Source of the DNA: Charina bottae
Lineage: Eukaryota > Chordata > Lepidosauria > Squamata > Charinaidae
Direction: 5' to 3'
Length of the DNA stretch: 64,000 bases
NCBI GenBank assembly: GCA_023362775.1
Contig: JALMGJ010000006.1
Location: forward strand, 57,557,001 to 57,621,000
Within the stretch, counting starts at the first letter, position 1; the number at the start of each line of letters is the position of its first letter. Below, one piece after another: positions 32,640 through 43,965 of this stretch. The translations under genes and the position numbers were made by a program. Under the pieces are notes generated by a model, which was given only the letters and a program-made list of their open reading frames with translations, did no database searches and had not been told where the DNA came from.

Positions 32640-33660
32640 CCAGCCAGAAAAAAGTTAAAATGGCTAAGCCAGTTATAATTTTTTCTTATCTTAGTTTTTT
32701 GAAACATGGACTGAAATATTAACTCATATCTCAGAAAGGATACAGATTTGAATGGATAAAATTTTAGAAGATGAGAAAAACTTAATGTCGGAGGGAGCGC
32801 GCAGAGATGGAGCGGCCTGCCTCTCTCCTAGGCTCCAGTGATCCAAGTACTATGCAGTAAATAGACTCCAAACAGAAGTTATATCAAATATCCTATTTAT
32901 TTATATACATACGTATTTACAGATCACTTCCACAAGTAACAAATGATACACCATCAACGATACAGCTTTCACGAGGTAAAATGGGAATAATGGGAAATGA
33001 GAATGTCCCTGTATATATAGTGAACCTGACCAATCACATTATAGGTCACTCTCATTATTCACCACACCCAACCTAACTCTAAGCACCTGTTGTTATGAGT
33101 CACACATGACACATCATTCCTACAACAATGGCTGCTAATTGGGTGACTGTGCAGAATATTTCACCTTTTACCTAGAAATCAAGCCTCTCTGTATAATTTA
33201 TATCTAGAAGTAAATTCCTGAGTTTATCAAACCCCAACACTTAAAAAAATATTTTACCTGAAATTATAGAGTATGAAGGCATGGAAGACAATAAAATTGA
33301 GATTACCAAAATGAGAATACAAAAGACAAATCAAGAAAAGGATATGCACAGAGAACAGCTGCGACAAGAAATCCTGGATGACGCCTCTTTATGGGATTTA
33401 CAAAATAGGCTAGTGAAAGCTTTGAAGACTCCTTTAAAATGCCAAGGAAAGATGAGAGATCAATTCCTGTGATGCCATAGAAATCATTGTTGATCATTTA
33501 AATCAACAATGATTTAAAGGTCAAGATTGTTCAGAGCAAAAAGAAGGAATATAAAGTTGGACTATTTGACCAGGGATAAACTATTTGTTTGATATTTCTG
33601 GTAACTCCTAATGGAATTTTTGCTGAACTAGGATTGAAAAAATGATGATTTCTGGATTGC
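32640..33660 (+). mobile_element. probable L1-derived remnant, split by a solo copia LTR
   Basis: The flanks of the solo LTR rejoin smoothly (GATGAGAAAAACTTAA then AAAAATATTTTACC). The charged, coiled-coil-like frame (MEDNKIEITKMRIQKTNQ, 33281-33472) and a downstream L1-like 3' UTR suggest L1 ORF1 or UTR material. The assignment is tentative. Confidence 0.4.
32786..33239 (-). mobile_element. solo copia LTR (454 bp)
   Basis: The reverse complement begins TGTTGGGGTTTGATA and ends with CTCCGACA, aligning along its whole length with the copia 3' LTR at 16445-16893. It is flanked by an exact 5-bp duplication CTTAA (32781-32785, 33240-33244). This is the product of recombination between the two LTRs of a former full copy. 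Confidence 0.92.
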
Positions 33661-33950
33661 ATATAAATAAAAGTTAGGCTATGGGGAGAAGAGTTTTTTT
33701 TTATTTGTAACTTTAAAAGAGGGTGAAAAATTAGTATATTAACGTATGCTCAGTGTGATAAAGGTTGGAAGTCACTTCTTTATTATTGTCTTTGTTGCCT
33801 TTTTCTTTTTTTTCTCTTCTACTTTTTTCTTTTTCTTTTCTCTTTCTGCACCTTCTGAACTTTTCTTTTTCTTTTTTCCTATAGTTTGTATTATTTTTTA
33901 CTATGTTTACTAAAAACTTCAATAAAATTATTAACTAAAAAAAGTTAATT
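33661..33950 (+). mobile_element. L1 3' UTR fragment
   Basis: The run GATAAAGGTTGGAAGTCACT, then pyrimidine-rich sequence, then ACTATGTTTACTAAAAACTT and CAATAAAATTATTAA follows the squamate L1 3' end with its polyadenylation signal. A related sequence in the opposite orientation lies at 40312-40600. Confidence 0.6.
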
Positions 33951-34419
33951 GAAGGGCTTCAAATAATTTAGCTGGCAATCTCTGATGGCTGGCAGAAAAA
34001 TGATCTTCAAATCCTCTTTTCCCTTGAGGGTAGACATGGTTCCTTGAAGTCTTGTCCTCCTCCATCTTAATGATCTTTTCTTAACTGGGGAACTTGTAGA
34101 TCTTGGATGATCTTTAGCCAACTCAAAACAGAACCCTCAACAGCCCAAACTGTCTAAATCTATCTTAATTGACCATCCATCTCTTCTCCAACTCCCACAA
34201 CCCCTGCCTGCCAGCACCTTAGCGTATGTCAACTTTCTACACACACACCCACCATGAAAAACTCTGTGTGTGAAAACCTTATCTGTTTCACTCCCCACTG
34301 TTTCTCAGACTGAGCTTATTGCCTACAAATATAGCTCGTCTGTCTGGGAGATCACCTAACAAGATGGCAAATTGTGTTCATCTACTATTTTGTGTTACAT
34401 ACCCCCTCCTCCCATTTAG

Positions 34420-34650
34420 TGAAGGGTTGGGGTGTCTTCCTTGATACTTGTTTTACATATAGCCATAACTAAACAGAAAATAAGCAACTTGATGCTGGTT
34501 CCCTGATGTCGAACTACATATTTGTATGGCTGTAGTGTAAGGTACTAATGGGTGAATATCCTGTTAGTGTCTTTCATCTTGTACAACAAATGAATTGTTG
34601 CGTTCTACTTTAGAGCATAGGCCTCCTTTTCTATGGTATTATAGGTAAGA
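34420..34650 (-). pseudogene. gypsy-type RNase H fragment, degenerate
   Basis: On the minus strand the frame encodes EAYALK, then MKDTN, then YLTLQPYKYVVRH. This matches the conserved Ty3/gypsy RNase H tail (EKEAYALKW ... MKDTNxRxTRWxLxLQPF ... VxHRPG). Stop codons are present and no ends of an element are visible. Confidence 0.55.
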
Positions 34651-35776
34651 GTTTTTTTGAAAGGGGGTGGGGCCACACATTTCTCCAAGATAGCTGTGCA
34701 CAAGGATTTGCCTTCTGGTGAATTATGTCCCTTGGCAGCTGTCAAACAAACAGTTCCATTTTACCCTAGTGGGTCCAACATCAACCAATAAGACATGTTA
34801 GAGTCTTGGGAGGCTCTTCAGGGAGCTGGCCTAAAAACTGAGTGACAGAGGTAGGTGATCTGGCTGTAATTTCAAATGGGGAAATTGTGGGAATCAGACG
34901 ATGGGAGATAATAGGAAAACTTCTGCTCTAGCCAAAATGAGCATAGTCTGGCTGCCTACTTAAAGGTGCAGTACATTACTAAAACATGGAACCTACTTAA
35001 CCTAATTCTCCTCCCTCCTTTGGAAAAACGCCCACAACAAAAACTCTTACTGCAAAGTCTCGAATAGCAGCTTTCTTCTATCTCTTCTTTCTGGCCAGTT
35101 AACCCCTCTTTCTGAGTCAGACTTCCTGCCATCTGGCCTAAGTAAATCCAGTCTGCTTATCCTCATCTTGGCTCTTCAACCTTGAACTTCTCCCAGCTGA
35201 CCCACTGGGTGATTTAATAAACTGGTGTAACACACCAGATTTTCTCTAGCCTTATTGACTAGCTGAGCTGCCAACCACCTGAATCCTATATTCACTCCCA
35301 AACTTCCACTTTCTTCAATTTAGCTGCAGGGAGTGAAATCCCAACTGGGCAAAGTGCCTTATGCTTTTTCCCTTTACCTCTTGCTTGCTCTTGAGTAATA
35401 TTCCCTTTTCCCTTAACTTAAAGCATTGTTTGGTATTCCTTTTATCTCCTTAAGTTGCCTCTTTTCAGATTATTTCTTTCCTTTTTTCTAGATAAGAATC
35501 TAAACTAAGCTTCTTCTGCTCCACTCCATTCTCCACCATACATGTCTTTGTCCATAGCTCCACAGCTTTATATATTTTACATATTTCCATGACTCTTCTA
35601 AGTTAGGCTTCTTGCTTCTCTACTCATTGGGACAAATTTCCTCCCTTAGTGTTTTGATAGATCCTATTTTCTCTGTTTCTGATTTCTTCTAGTTTCATCC
35701 CTATGCATAAAGACCTTTATCACTGAAATTACCCTTTTTACTTCTCCTGGCAAACTTCTGCCAGTATGTACCAGAC
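34651..35776. other. no gene recognised
   Basis: Pyrimidine-rich. It may include more of the decayed gypsy element on the minus strand, but no motif supports a call. Confidence 0.35.
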
Positions 35777-35789
35777 CTCAACTCCTTTA
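35777..35789. repeat. left 13-bp target duplication of the second PLE insertion
   Basis: CTCAACTCCTTTA, repeated exactly at 37362-37374. Confidence 0.9.
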
Positions 35790-35847
35790 TCTGTAGCTTG
35801 AATCATGTCTATAGTTCTATAGAAACTATAGTATCACTATAGTTTCT

Positions 35848-37151
35848 ATGGTCTCCTTTGATGTGTCCTCCCTTTTCACCAGCATCCCCACCACTCATGC
35901 TCTATCCGCTGTCAGGAAGAGACTAGAAGAGGACAGCACCCTTGAAAGGAGAAACCATCTCAACCCAAACCAGATCTGCCATCTTCTGGACCTGTGTCTT
36001 AACACCACTTATTTCACATACAGAGGTGACTTTTACAGACAAAAACACGGCTGTGCCATGGGTTCTCCTGTGTCACCCATTGTGGCCAATTTATACATGG
36101 AAGAAGTGGAGAAGAAAGCACTCAACACATTCCAGGGAACGGTGCCCACCCACTGGTTTAGGTATGTGGATGACACCTGGGTCAAAATCAAGGCCCAGGA
36201 AGTACAGGCCTTCACGGACCATATAAACACTATAGATGCCAACATTAGCTTCACCAGAGAAGACACCAAGGACAACAGACTGGCATTCCTAGACTGTGAA
36301 GTCCTCATTGGGACCGGTGGCAAGCTAGAAATAGGGATCTACAGGAAACCCACACACACAGATCAATATCTGATGTTTGACTCCCACCATCCACTGCAGC
36401 ACAAACTAGGAGTCATCAGGACATTGTCACACAGAGCAGAAACCATCCCCACCTCCATGGATTCCAAAAAGAATGAAAATCAGCACCTGAGAACAGCTCT
36501 GAAGGCCTGTGGATATCCAAATTGGGCCTTCACCAAATCTAAATCTACCAGACCTAAAACAGCGACAGATAGGGCTGAGACTCAGAGTAAACGAAAGAAC
36601 CTGGTCATTCCCTACATGGCTGGCGTGTCTGAAAAGATAAAACGGATATTTGGCAAACACCACATACCTGTATATTTCAAACCCACCAACACACTGAGAC
36701 AGAGGTTGTACACCCCAAAGATCAAACTCCAAAACACAAGAAAAGCAATGTAGTTTATGCAATCCAGTGCAGTGAGGAGTGCTCTGAACTCTACATTGGA
36801 GAAACCAAACAACTTTTGTACAGGAGGATGGCCCAACACAGGAGAAGTAACACCACAGGACCAGAGTCAGCAGTTTATCTTCATCTAAAAGAAAAAGGAC
36901 ACTCATTTGAGGACATTAATGTTCACATTTTAGACAGAGAAGATAGGTGGTTTGAGAGAGGGGTCAAGGAATCCATTTATGCCAACTTGGAAAATCCTTC
37001 CTTGAATAGAGGTGGGGGCCTCAGGCATAATCTTTCCCCCATCTTCCTCCCTGCTTTGTCTTCTGTGCCTAGGAAGATTAAGACCATTTCACAAGCTCAA
37101 CAGCAGCATAGTGATCTTAACGATCCTCCTTTAGATGATAAAAGGACTTAA
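35848..37151 (+). pseudogene. PLE RT (C-terminal part) with GIY-YIG, frameshifted
   Basis: From 35848 the frame reads VSFDVSSLFTSIPTTHAL through GCAMGSPVSP and YVDD to the linker. One base is missing near 36707 (GAGGTTGTACACC instead of GAGGCTTGTACACC), so the frame is lost just before the GIY-YIG domain. That domain is open again at 36816-37151. The N-terminal half was never copied. It cannot make a complete protein. Confidence 0.9.
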
Positions 37152-37247
37152 AATAACATCTCAATATAACCATGACCTAGCCCCAGGTGTAAGGTCATAC
37201 AGCTACCTAGAAACATATTTAGGATTCCCTTACTAACTTTGCTCAGA

Positions 37248-37282
37248 CTGAAGAAGCTCCTTGGATAAGGAGCGAAACGTTT
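37248..37282 (+). ncRNA. hammerhead-like ribozyme motif of the second PLE
   Basis: CTGAAGA at 37248-37254, 7-bp stem II with GGAT loop, GAAA, CGTTT. It is identical to the array copies even though neighbouring bases differ (CACTGAG instead of CACTAAG), so the core is conserved. Confidence 0.7.
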
Positions 37283-37361
37283 CCACTGAGAAAATAAAAA
37301 TCCAGTTGACATGATTCAAGCTACACACAATTCCACCTGGATGACTGAGAACCTTCATAGA

Positions 37362-37374
37362 CTCAACTCCTTTA
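37362..37374. repeat. right 13-bp target duplication of the second PLE
   Basis: CTCAACTCCTTTA, identical to 35777-35789. Confidence 0.9.
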
Positions 37375-38300
37375 CTTATTTCTCTACTTTGCAACAAGAA
37401 CTGGGTTGCAAAAGCATAGAAAATATCCAAGATTTTCTCAATAAATATTTCATCTTTCAGTAAATGTCACTAAAGGAAAACATGTGAGATAACAATACCA
37501 CCCCTTTGAAAATGTCTAATCAACATAATGTACCATTTGATATCCAGAAATCTGTCATTGTGGTTCTATTTCTTGAATTGCATGAAACCTGATGCCAAAT
37601 ATGAAACATTTTTTTTAATCTTCACTGGAGCATCTTAGCTTTGACACTTCATTTTATGGACCATTTGCCCTGTATTCATATTAAAGTGAAATTTATGCAA
37701 TTAATTCTGTGCTATCAACAACACAATGAATATGATAACTGATTATTTATTTCCACTATAAATGTACTGTATGCTTTCTATGTACTTTCTGGATATGTAC
37801 AGAAGATGGTGCCATTTCTCCCTTTCTTTCATTGTTGAAGTAAGGTATTGTTAGCAGAGCTTTTCAAGCCAACACTTGAGTCTTCAGTGGTGCTTCCTAA
37901 GCTAGTGGAACAATTGAAGTTACATGTTTGGAATAATACTTTGTTAACTGTTCTCATTTGCTTTATGGAACATAAAATCTGCACAAGCTTTCTGTAAATG
38001 AAAGTGACTTTTTCAATGTTGCTAGAATCTCTATGAATTGAAAACTGATTCCCTGTATTTATAGTATTACTTTTGTTGTAGTAAGAATAGTTCTGTGATA
38101 TAAATATCCTCTTTGTTTAAAAGAACAATCAGGACTTTAAAATTTCAAATACATTCCAAAAATTGTAGGTTAAAAGTACCACAGCTATACCATAAATCCC
38201 ATTAAAAACAAAGACAACATATACAGTATATATAAACTCACTCCATGGTTACTTAGAGCTTGCAGCCCACACACCATATTGTGCTGGTCTTTAGTCCCTC
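37375..38300. other. no gene recognised
   Basis: AT-rich, unique-looking sequence. Confidence 0.4.
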
Positions 38301-38414
38301 TGTCTTCAATATGGAAGCAAACGGTGAAGTTGGCATGATTGTTACATATATGCTAAAAGTTAGGCTACATGTTAAGGTTCATGGACTCAGAATGTTCCCT
38401 GGAAGAAAGGAATG
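38301..38414 (+). repeat. direct repeat copy A
   Basis: From TGTCTTCAATATGGAAGCAA to GGAAGAAAGGAATG, about 90 percent identical to 39429-39544, in the same orientation. No known family recognised. Confidence 0.85.
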
Positions 38415-39428
38415 AAGCAGCAGTGCAGTTTCAAAGATGAAATTATTAAATTTCTAATTTCTCTGGGAAGTATCAACAGTGCACTAAAGTGGATTCTTTG
38501 ATCTGGAAAGGAGGAAGTATGTATTGTATAATGAGGAATCTGCTAGGAAGAACAAAATGAGAGGAGTAAGACCACTGAGATTGAAAATATGTCTAAGGGC
38601 TGGATGGAATGATCTGCCATGGCAAAGAGTTAAAACTTGCCAATAAATCATTCATTCATGTCAGGCAGTAATTGCCTTTGTTCCATATCCCTGAATATAC
38701 CCTATGCACTTCTCATTGTTGTAGCATTATTTCACATGATTGTAGAAATACCTCCTTCACCCAAAGACACCTCTCATGAGTCTAATTCTGAGGAGAGTTC
38801 CCAAGCTTTTTCTGTCAGTGTATATCCCATATTCATTAACTATTTTCCATTCATATACACACTCAGTGTCTTTAATCCCCACTGTCTCTAGGTAAACTGA
38901 AAATATATTTGAACAACATACATCAGTCTTGCTGCAGTTCATTGTCACTCCTAAATTCTGATAGTAAGTAGTTTGAACACATCCTTTCTCTTACCCCTTT
39001 CCTCTTCCTTATGTAAGCAGAGCTGCCTGAGGCCAAAAGTAATACAATTTCTACTCCATCCTACATACCAAGCCAACTGGATGGACAATTGATTTTTAAT
39101 TCAATACTGGTATTAGGCAGAATTCCTATTGACCCTGGGGCAATACACTAGTTTAAGGAGCACAAGTATAAGCTGCTATGTAGACCCAACTAGGTCTTCT
39201 AAAAGAAAGGAATGGTCAGAAAACTGAGAGGGAGAAGTGGAGAGGAGACCATTGCTGCTCCTCCAACATTTGCTGCCTGAGGTTGATATTTCATACTTCT
39301 TAATGGAATATTAATTAATTAAAGTTTATTTTGCTGTACTTACAGTAGACCAATCCAAAGGACTCTGGAAAGCATACAGCATCAGACAAAGATAGGAATA
39401 AAACATCTTTGCTGTGGCACCTGCCCTA
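38415..39428. other. no gene recognised between the direct repeats
   Basis: About 1.0 kb without domains. It could be the interior of an old mobile element bounded by the repeats, but nothing else supports this. Confidence 0.3.
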
Positions 39429-39544
39429 TGTCTTCAATATGGAGGCAAACAGTGAAGTTGTCATGATTGTTTTATATATATGCTAAAAGTTGGGCTACAT
39501 GTTAAGGTTCTTGGACTCAGAATGTTCCCTGGAAGGAAGGAATG
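39429..39544 (+). repeat. direct repeat copy B
   Basis: Matches 38301-38414 and then diverges abruptly after GGAATG. Confidence 0.85.
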
Positions 39545-40254
39545 GACCCCAAGAGATCAGGATGCTCCCAACCCTTTTGCCCTTTCAAAAGGCTTTAAAA
39601 GACCTGGATGTTCCCCCAGGCACTGGGACTAGGAGGTTAAAACAGCTCTGTTGGTAGATTTGTTGTTTTGTCTGTACAGATTAATGTTGGATGTTTAGAC
39701 CTGGGCATATGTTAGACCTGGGCATTTGAATTCTGGGACTTCAAGTTTGAAAAACACCAGTTTAGGGTTTTATTTGTTGCATTTGTTGTTTTGTGTGTTT
39801 TAATTCTCTGTATATGTATAAATAAATGAATAATATACAGCTAGATCAAATACAACTATATCAAACAACAAAAATCAACCACAAAAGGAAACCAAGATAA
39901 AATGCAAGCTAGATGCTTACAGTCAGTCAGCAGGGACTGAAGGCACATTGAAATAAAACAGCTTCGAATCTGTTTGTGGAATTGCTGGAATTGCAGTAAA
40001 GCAGGGGCTGCACATACTTATTGAGGGAGGGGATTCACAAGGAGGAAGCCATTACAGAAAAGCCTGCCATCTCACCCATGCCCTGCATACCCTATGAAGA
40101 GGAGCTGTCAGCAGAGCCTCCCTCAACAACTGGACAGACAGATTCAATTCTGGGAAGACGTTATCTCACATAGAGCCATTTCATTATGCAAACTATATTC
40201 CTCTGTTGCATACATTGTAGCTGGAATACCATTTTTTTCTTGCCTTTTTAATAT
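39545..40254. other. no gene recognised
   Basis: At 39728-39765, GCATTTGAATTCTGGGACTTC followed by GTTTGAAAAACACCAG resembles an eroded end of the MITE family at 45654-45734. Confidence 0.35.
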
Positions 40255-40311
40255 ATACATACATACATACATACATACATACATACATACATACATACAT
40301 ACATACATACA
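40255..40311. repeat. (ATAC)n microsatellite
   Basis: About 14 perfect tetranucleotide units. Confidence 0.97.
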
Positions 40312-40600
40312 ATTTTATTAAAGATTTTTAAAAAGGAAAATAAAAACTAATACAAACTAATAAAAAGTAATGAAAAGAAAAGAAAAGAGAGAAATCAAAG
40401 AGAAAGCTAAAAGTATAAGAAAGGAAAAAAAGTAAAAGAAAAATAGAAAAGAAAGAAAAAAGATACAAAGAAGTGACTTCCGATCTTCTTTACAGCAGTT
40501 TTAAGTACAATTATAAATTTACCTCTTACTCTATGGTCACAACATAACTCTCTTCTTTCTATAATCTATTCTGCCTAATCATCAAAACCATAAATCATAA
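40312..40600 (-). mobile_element. L1 3' UTR fragment, minus orientation
   Basis: The reverse complement contains GATCGGAAGTCACTTCTTTG, a pyrimidine-rich stretch and a final AATAAAATTGT. It resembles 33765-33950. The microsatellite at its 3' side is typical of LINE tails. Confidence 0.55.
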
Positions 40601-42130
40601 GTTCATTTTTTTGTTTTATGCAAAAAGTCCATAAGGGGTTTCTAGTCAGCAATAAACATAGATACTTATTATATCTTAGATAGATGGATACCGTCTGGCT
40701 GCTGGTGTCTGCCATAATGCCATCCCTGCTCCTTCAGGGACATCTAGTTCACCATGAATCCGCACCGGAAGCTCTTTTTTTTTTTTTTTTTGCTTGCCTT
40801 TTGACTAAAATTGGCACCTTTTACATACGTATGTATTACCAGGGTTTAGCATTTCTCCCACCTGAGGGGTTTATGTGTAGTAGTCACTATTGTCTTTATT
40901 GACCATAAGATACCTCAACTAACCTTCCCAAGTAGATCCCAAGTAGTTTTGGCCATGACCAATTTAGGGGTTCTCTGGGACCACAGAAGAACTGGGGAGG
41001 GAGAACCATGCGCAGCTCATGGGCTGTGATTGATCACTCCTGAGCTATTTTATGAAGGTAAAACTGTTACTCTACCATTTCCATCTTTTGTTAATAATAT
41101 CAGGTTGTAAAATTACAATAAGATAGCCTCTAAGAACTGTACTTCGAAGGAATTTCATGGATGGATGAAATTTACTCAGGATGCCAGTTTCCAATTTTGG
41201 CTTTGACCCACTGCTGTTCTATAAGCTTCCTTCTTTCTCTTTCTCCTTCTTTCTTCTTTCAATAGGCTCCATAACCTTCAGTAGCTGATTTACTGAGGGG
41301 GGTCAGGTGCATCAATGGAAAGGACAAGTCTTTTTTGTGAGCTTCCTTCATTTATGTTTCTCAGGATCCAATCCCAAGTTAAAATAAAATGAGTTGAATG
41401 ATGCCTCTTACAGGGATAGCCAAACTATATGTACTAATAACTAAACACAGAGATATACAAATCCTAGTTTCCAGTATTTAACGTTCCTTTTACATCTGAG
41501 ACAGAGAGTTGCAAAACAAGAAGAAAACATTTAATATTTTTTTGTATGATAGAGAAGGCAGACAAGATGGAAAAGAAAGAGGGGGAACTTAGGTAACTTT
41601 GCGGAGGATATCCAGCATGAACTCATACTGAACTATGAAAGAAAGAAGATCTTCCTGATAAGATTTTTGGTGAAAGCAAGAAAAGCAACAGTGCCTTAAA
41701 TATCATCTCCCTTCAGTTAAGGTGGATAGTAGGGATAGGAATTCTCACTACCAGCTGTGGATAAATAGTTTGGGCAATTTCATTATAGTTTGGAAGAAAG
41801 AAGGAAGAAAGATGTTCTGTGACGTATACAAGCATTTAAAACTGAAGAGAAAAACTGTTCTGTTCTGGATTATATACACATCGTTAAATATGTGAAGAAA
41901 CGATAAGTCTTGCTGCAATATACAGATTTTTACTTGAAATCTGACTTTTCAACCTGAGTCATATTGTTGATATAGTATTGCTATCCCACACATTAGAAGC
42001 CAAACCTTTTTTTTAAAAAAGGTATAAAAACTTTAGATATACAGTACATATTGCCAATTATATCATCAGTTCCTAAAGAGATCAACAAAAGTTGCTACAA
42101 CCTCACATTCCATTATAACTCAGCATCACT
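40601..42130. other. no gene recognised
   Basis: Includes a T18 run near 40775. No domains or repeats recognised. Confidence 0.4.
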
Positions 42131-42138
42131 ATCTAGAG

Positions 42139-42541
42139 CAGGGCTTTCCAAAGTGCCGCCGCTGGCGACACGCTGGTGGTGGCGGCGGCAGCGCGGGGGG
42201 GCGTGCGGTGGCGCGTGCGCACGGTGGCGGTGGGGGGGCGTGCGGTGGCGCGTGCGCACGGTGGTGGCGCGGGCGCGTGCGGCGGCGTGCGCGCACGGTG
42301 GCGGCGCGGGGGCGTGCGGCGGCGTGCGCGCACGGTGCCGGCGCGGGGGGGGCGTGCGGCAGCGCGCACGCATGGTGGTGGCGTGGGGGGGCGTGCGGTG
42401 GTGCGGGGGCATGCGGCGGCGTGCGCGTGCATGGCGGCCGCTGTGCACGCACGCGCTGCCGCTTCCGGGTGGTGTGGCGACACACCACGCTGTGTGTGGC
42501 GACACACTTTTGTGTCATGACACACAGTTTGGAAAGCTCTG
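42139..42541. mobile_element. hAT MITE with very CpG-rich minisatellite
   Basis: The ends CAGGGCTTTCCAAAGTG and CACAGTTTGGAAAGCTCTG match the 20772 family. Exact 8-bp duplications ATCTAGAG lie at 42131-42138 and 42542-42549. The interior (42180-42465) is built from GCGCACGGTGGCGGCGCGG-like units and is extremely CpG-rich. Open frames in five or more frames on both strands follow from this composition and are not genes. Confidence 0.92.
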
Positions 42542-42589
42542 ATCTAGAGCATCCAGGATTTTGGACCCTTGCAATGAACCCTGATTAAT

Positions 42590-42603
42590 CAGTTATCCTG
42601 AAT
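42590..42603. repeat. left 14-bp target duplication of a LINE
   Basis: CAGTTATCCTGAAT, repeated exactly at 43815-43828. Confidence 0.9.
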
Positions 42604-43814
42604 GCTATTAAACGTTTTGTTTTTTTTAACACGGGCGGAGGACAATTAGTCCCCGCAGCCTTAAAATTGTTTGAGGCTAAAACGTTGACTCAAATTCTCT
42701 ATGGGGCACAAGCAGGAATCTTCTTGAAGAAAGAGTCACTAGAAACAGTACAAACCAAATTCCTGCGATCAATTCTAGCGGCACCCAGCGGAACAGCAAA
42801 TGCCCAGATGAGACTAGAAACAGGAATGCCGCAAATACTGGTGAGGGCCTGGAAGATGATGTTAACCTTTTGGTTGAAAATTCAAATCCTTCCAGTAGGT
42901 TTGACCCCTCTAGTCCTGATCGATAATTTTCTCTCTCCCTGGAAACAGGCGATAGAGTATAAGCTGGCTTTATATGGGCTGTCTCCATTATTTTTAAAAT
43001 CACTAGGTTACGATCAAGCCAAGCAAATGGTTATTAACAGAATCAGAGATATGGAATTCCAGCTAGAAGTTAATAGGTTACCTCCACATAGCAGGAATCA
43101 GATAAGATGGGGTACATGGGAACCAGCAAGATATTTGAAAGACCTAAACTTTCCTAAGATTAGAATAGCATTTTTTAGAGCTAGATTTAATATCCTTCCA
43201 TCAGCACTCCTGCAAGACAGGTATAATAAAACCCCCTTAGCAGAAAGAATTTGTACATGTGGCACTAAGGAGGTTGAAAACATCACTCACATTCTATTGC
43301 GATGTAAATATTATAGGGATATTAGATCAACATATATTTATCCCCTAATAGAAAGATGTCCAGGGAGACCTGATAGTTTTTATGAGAACCATCTTCTGCA
43401 GGATTCAAACCCAGTTATTACACGTGTAGTAGCAAAATTCTGTGCTGCCGCAATGATAATAAGGCAAAACCGGTTAAAGAAGTAGGGAATTGTGTATATT
43501 TTTCTATTTTTATTAATATTTTGTTTAGCCATTTTTAAATAAATTTTTAGGATATATATTTTATAACATACTGTTAAAATGATAGATCTATTAATGTTTA
43601 GATAAATAAACATGTCATTTGTGTAATAGGTTTTTATTGTAATAGGGTTTTTTAGATTATATTATAATTGTCTAAATTTATAGTTTTAGCCCATAGATAC
43701 TTATGTATAATTGTATTTAATTGATTAGTGTGATTTTAATTGTTATTTTCATTAATTTTAAGTTGCTGGTCATTGACTGAATAAACAAACAAACAACAAC
43801 AAAAAACAAACAAA
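42604..43814 (+). mobile_element. 5'-truncated LINE of unresolved clade
   Basis: A 14-bp duplication brackets the C-terminal part of a LINE protein, a 3' UTR ending TTGCTGGTCATTGACTGAAT and an (ACAA/CAAAC)n tail. A second copy of the same 3' end and C-terminus lies in reverse at 63036-63475. Confidence 0.88.
42667..43485 (+). pseudogene. LINE C-terminal protein segment with a CCHC-like motif (272 codons open)
   Basis: The segment follows an RT domain in related LINEs; no RT motif is present because of 5' truncation. It starts with KTLTQILYGAQAGIF, like the thumb and connection region. Near residue 197 it has CTCGTKEVENITHILLRC, a C-C-H-C arrangement common at the C-terminus of several non-LTR clades. 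The frame is open to the stop at 43485. The ATG at 42667 is not a native start. The clade (R4/Dong, L2-like or other) cannot be settled from this part. Confidence 0.8.
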
Positions 43815-43828
43815 CAGTTATCCTGAAT
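43815..43828. repeat. right 14-bp target duplication of the LINE
   Basis: CAGTTATCCTGAAT, identical to 42590-42603. Confidence 0.9.
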
Positions 43829-43965
43829 TTTGTGTCTGAAGAATGATCTTGAAGTTAATCATCTTTTTGCATAAGGCCAGAATCAACTAACAGTTTTTAA
43901 AAAAATGTTAATTAGGTAGGAACTGTCTCTAAATAATCTACTTTTTGCTTGTTTTGCTTACATAG

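Larger units (their letters stand above)
35790..37361 (+). mobile_element. independent PLE copy, 5'-truncated, with inverted left tail
   Basis: The left end is a 20-bp inverted piece of the pseudo-LTR (CTGTAGCTTGAATCATGTC), then a short filler of repeated CTATAG units, then PLE coding sequence from about residue 417 to the end. The pseudo-LTR and the truncated start of the next coding region (CCTTCATAG) complete it. Sequence is very close to the array units but slightly more diverged near the 3' end. It shares the array's design of an inverted tail on the left and a 13-bp duplication. Confidence 0.93.

Noticed and set aside
42051..42588. Overlapping Arg/Ala/Gly/Pro-rich open frames on both strands
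   Set aside because: All arise from the CpG-rich minisatellite inside a hAT MITE with clear terminal repeats and 8-bp duplications.
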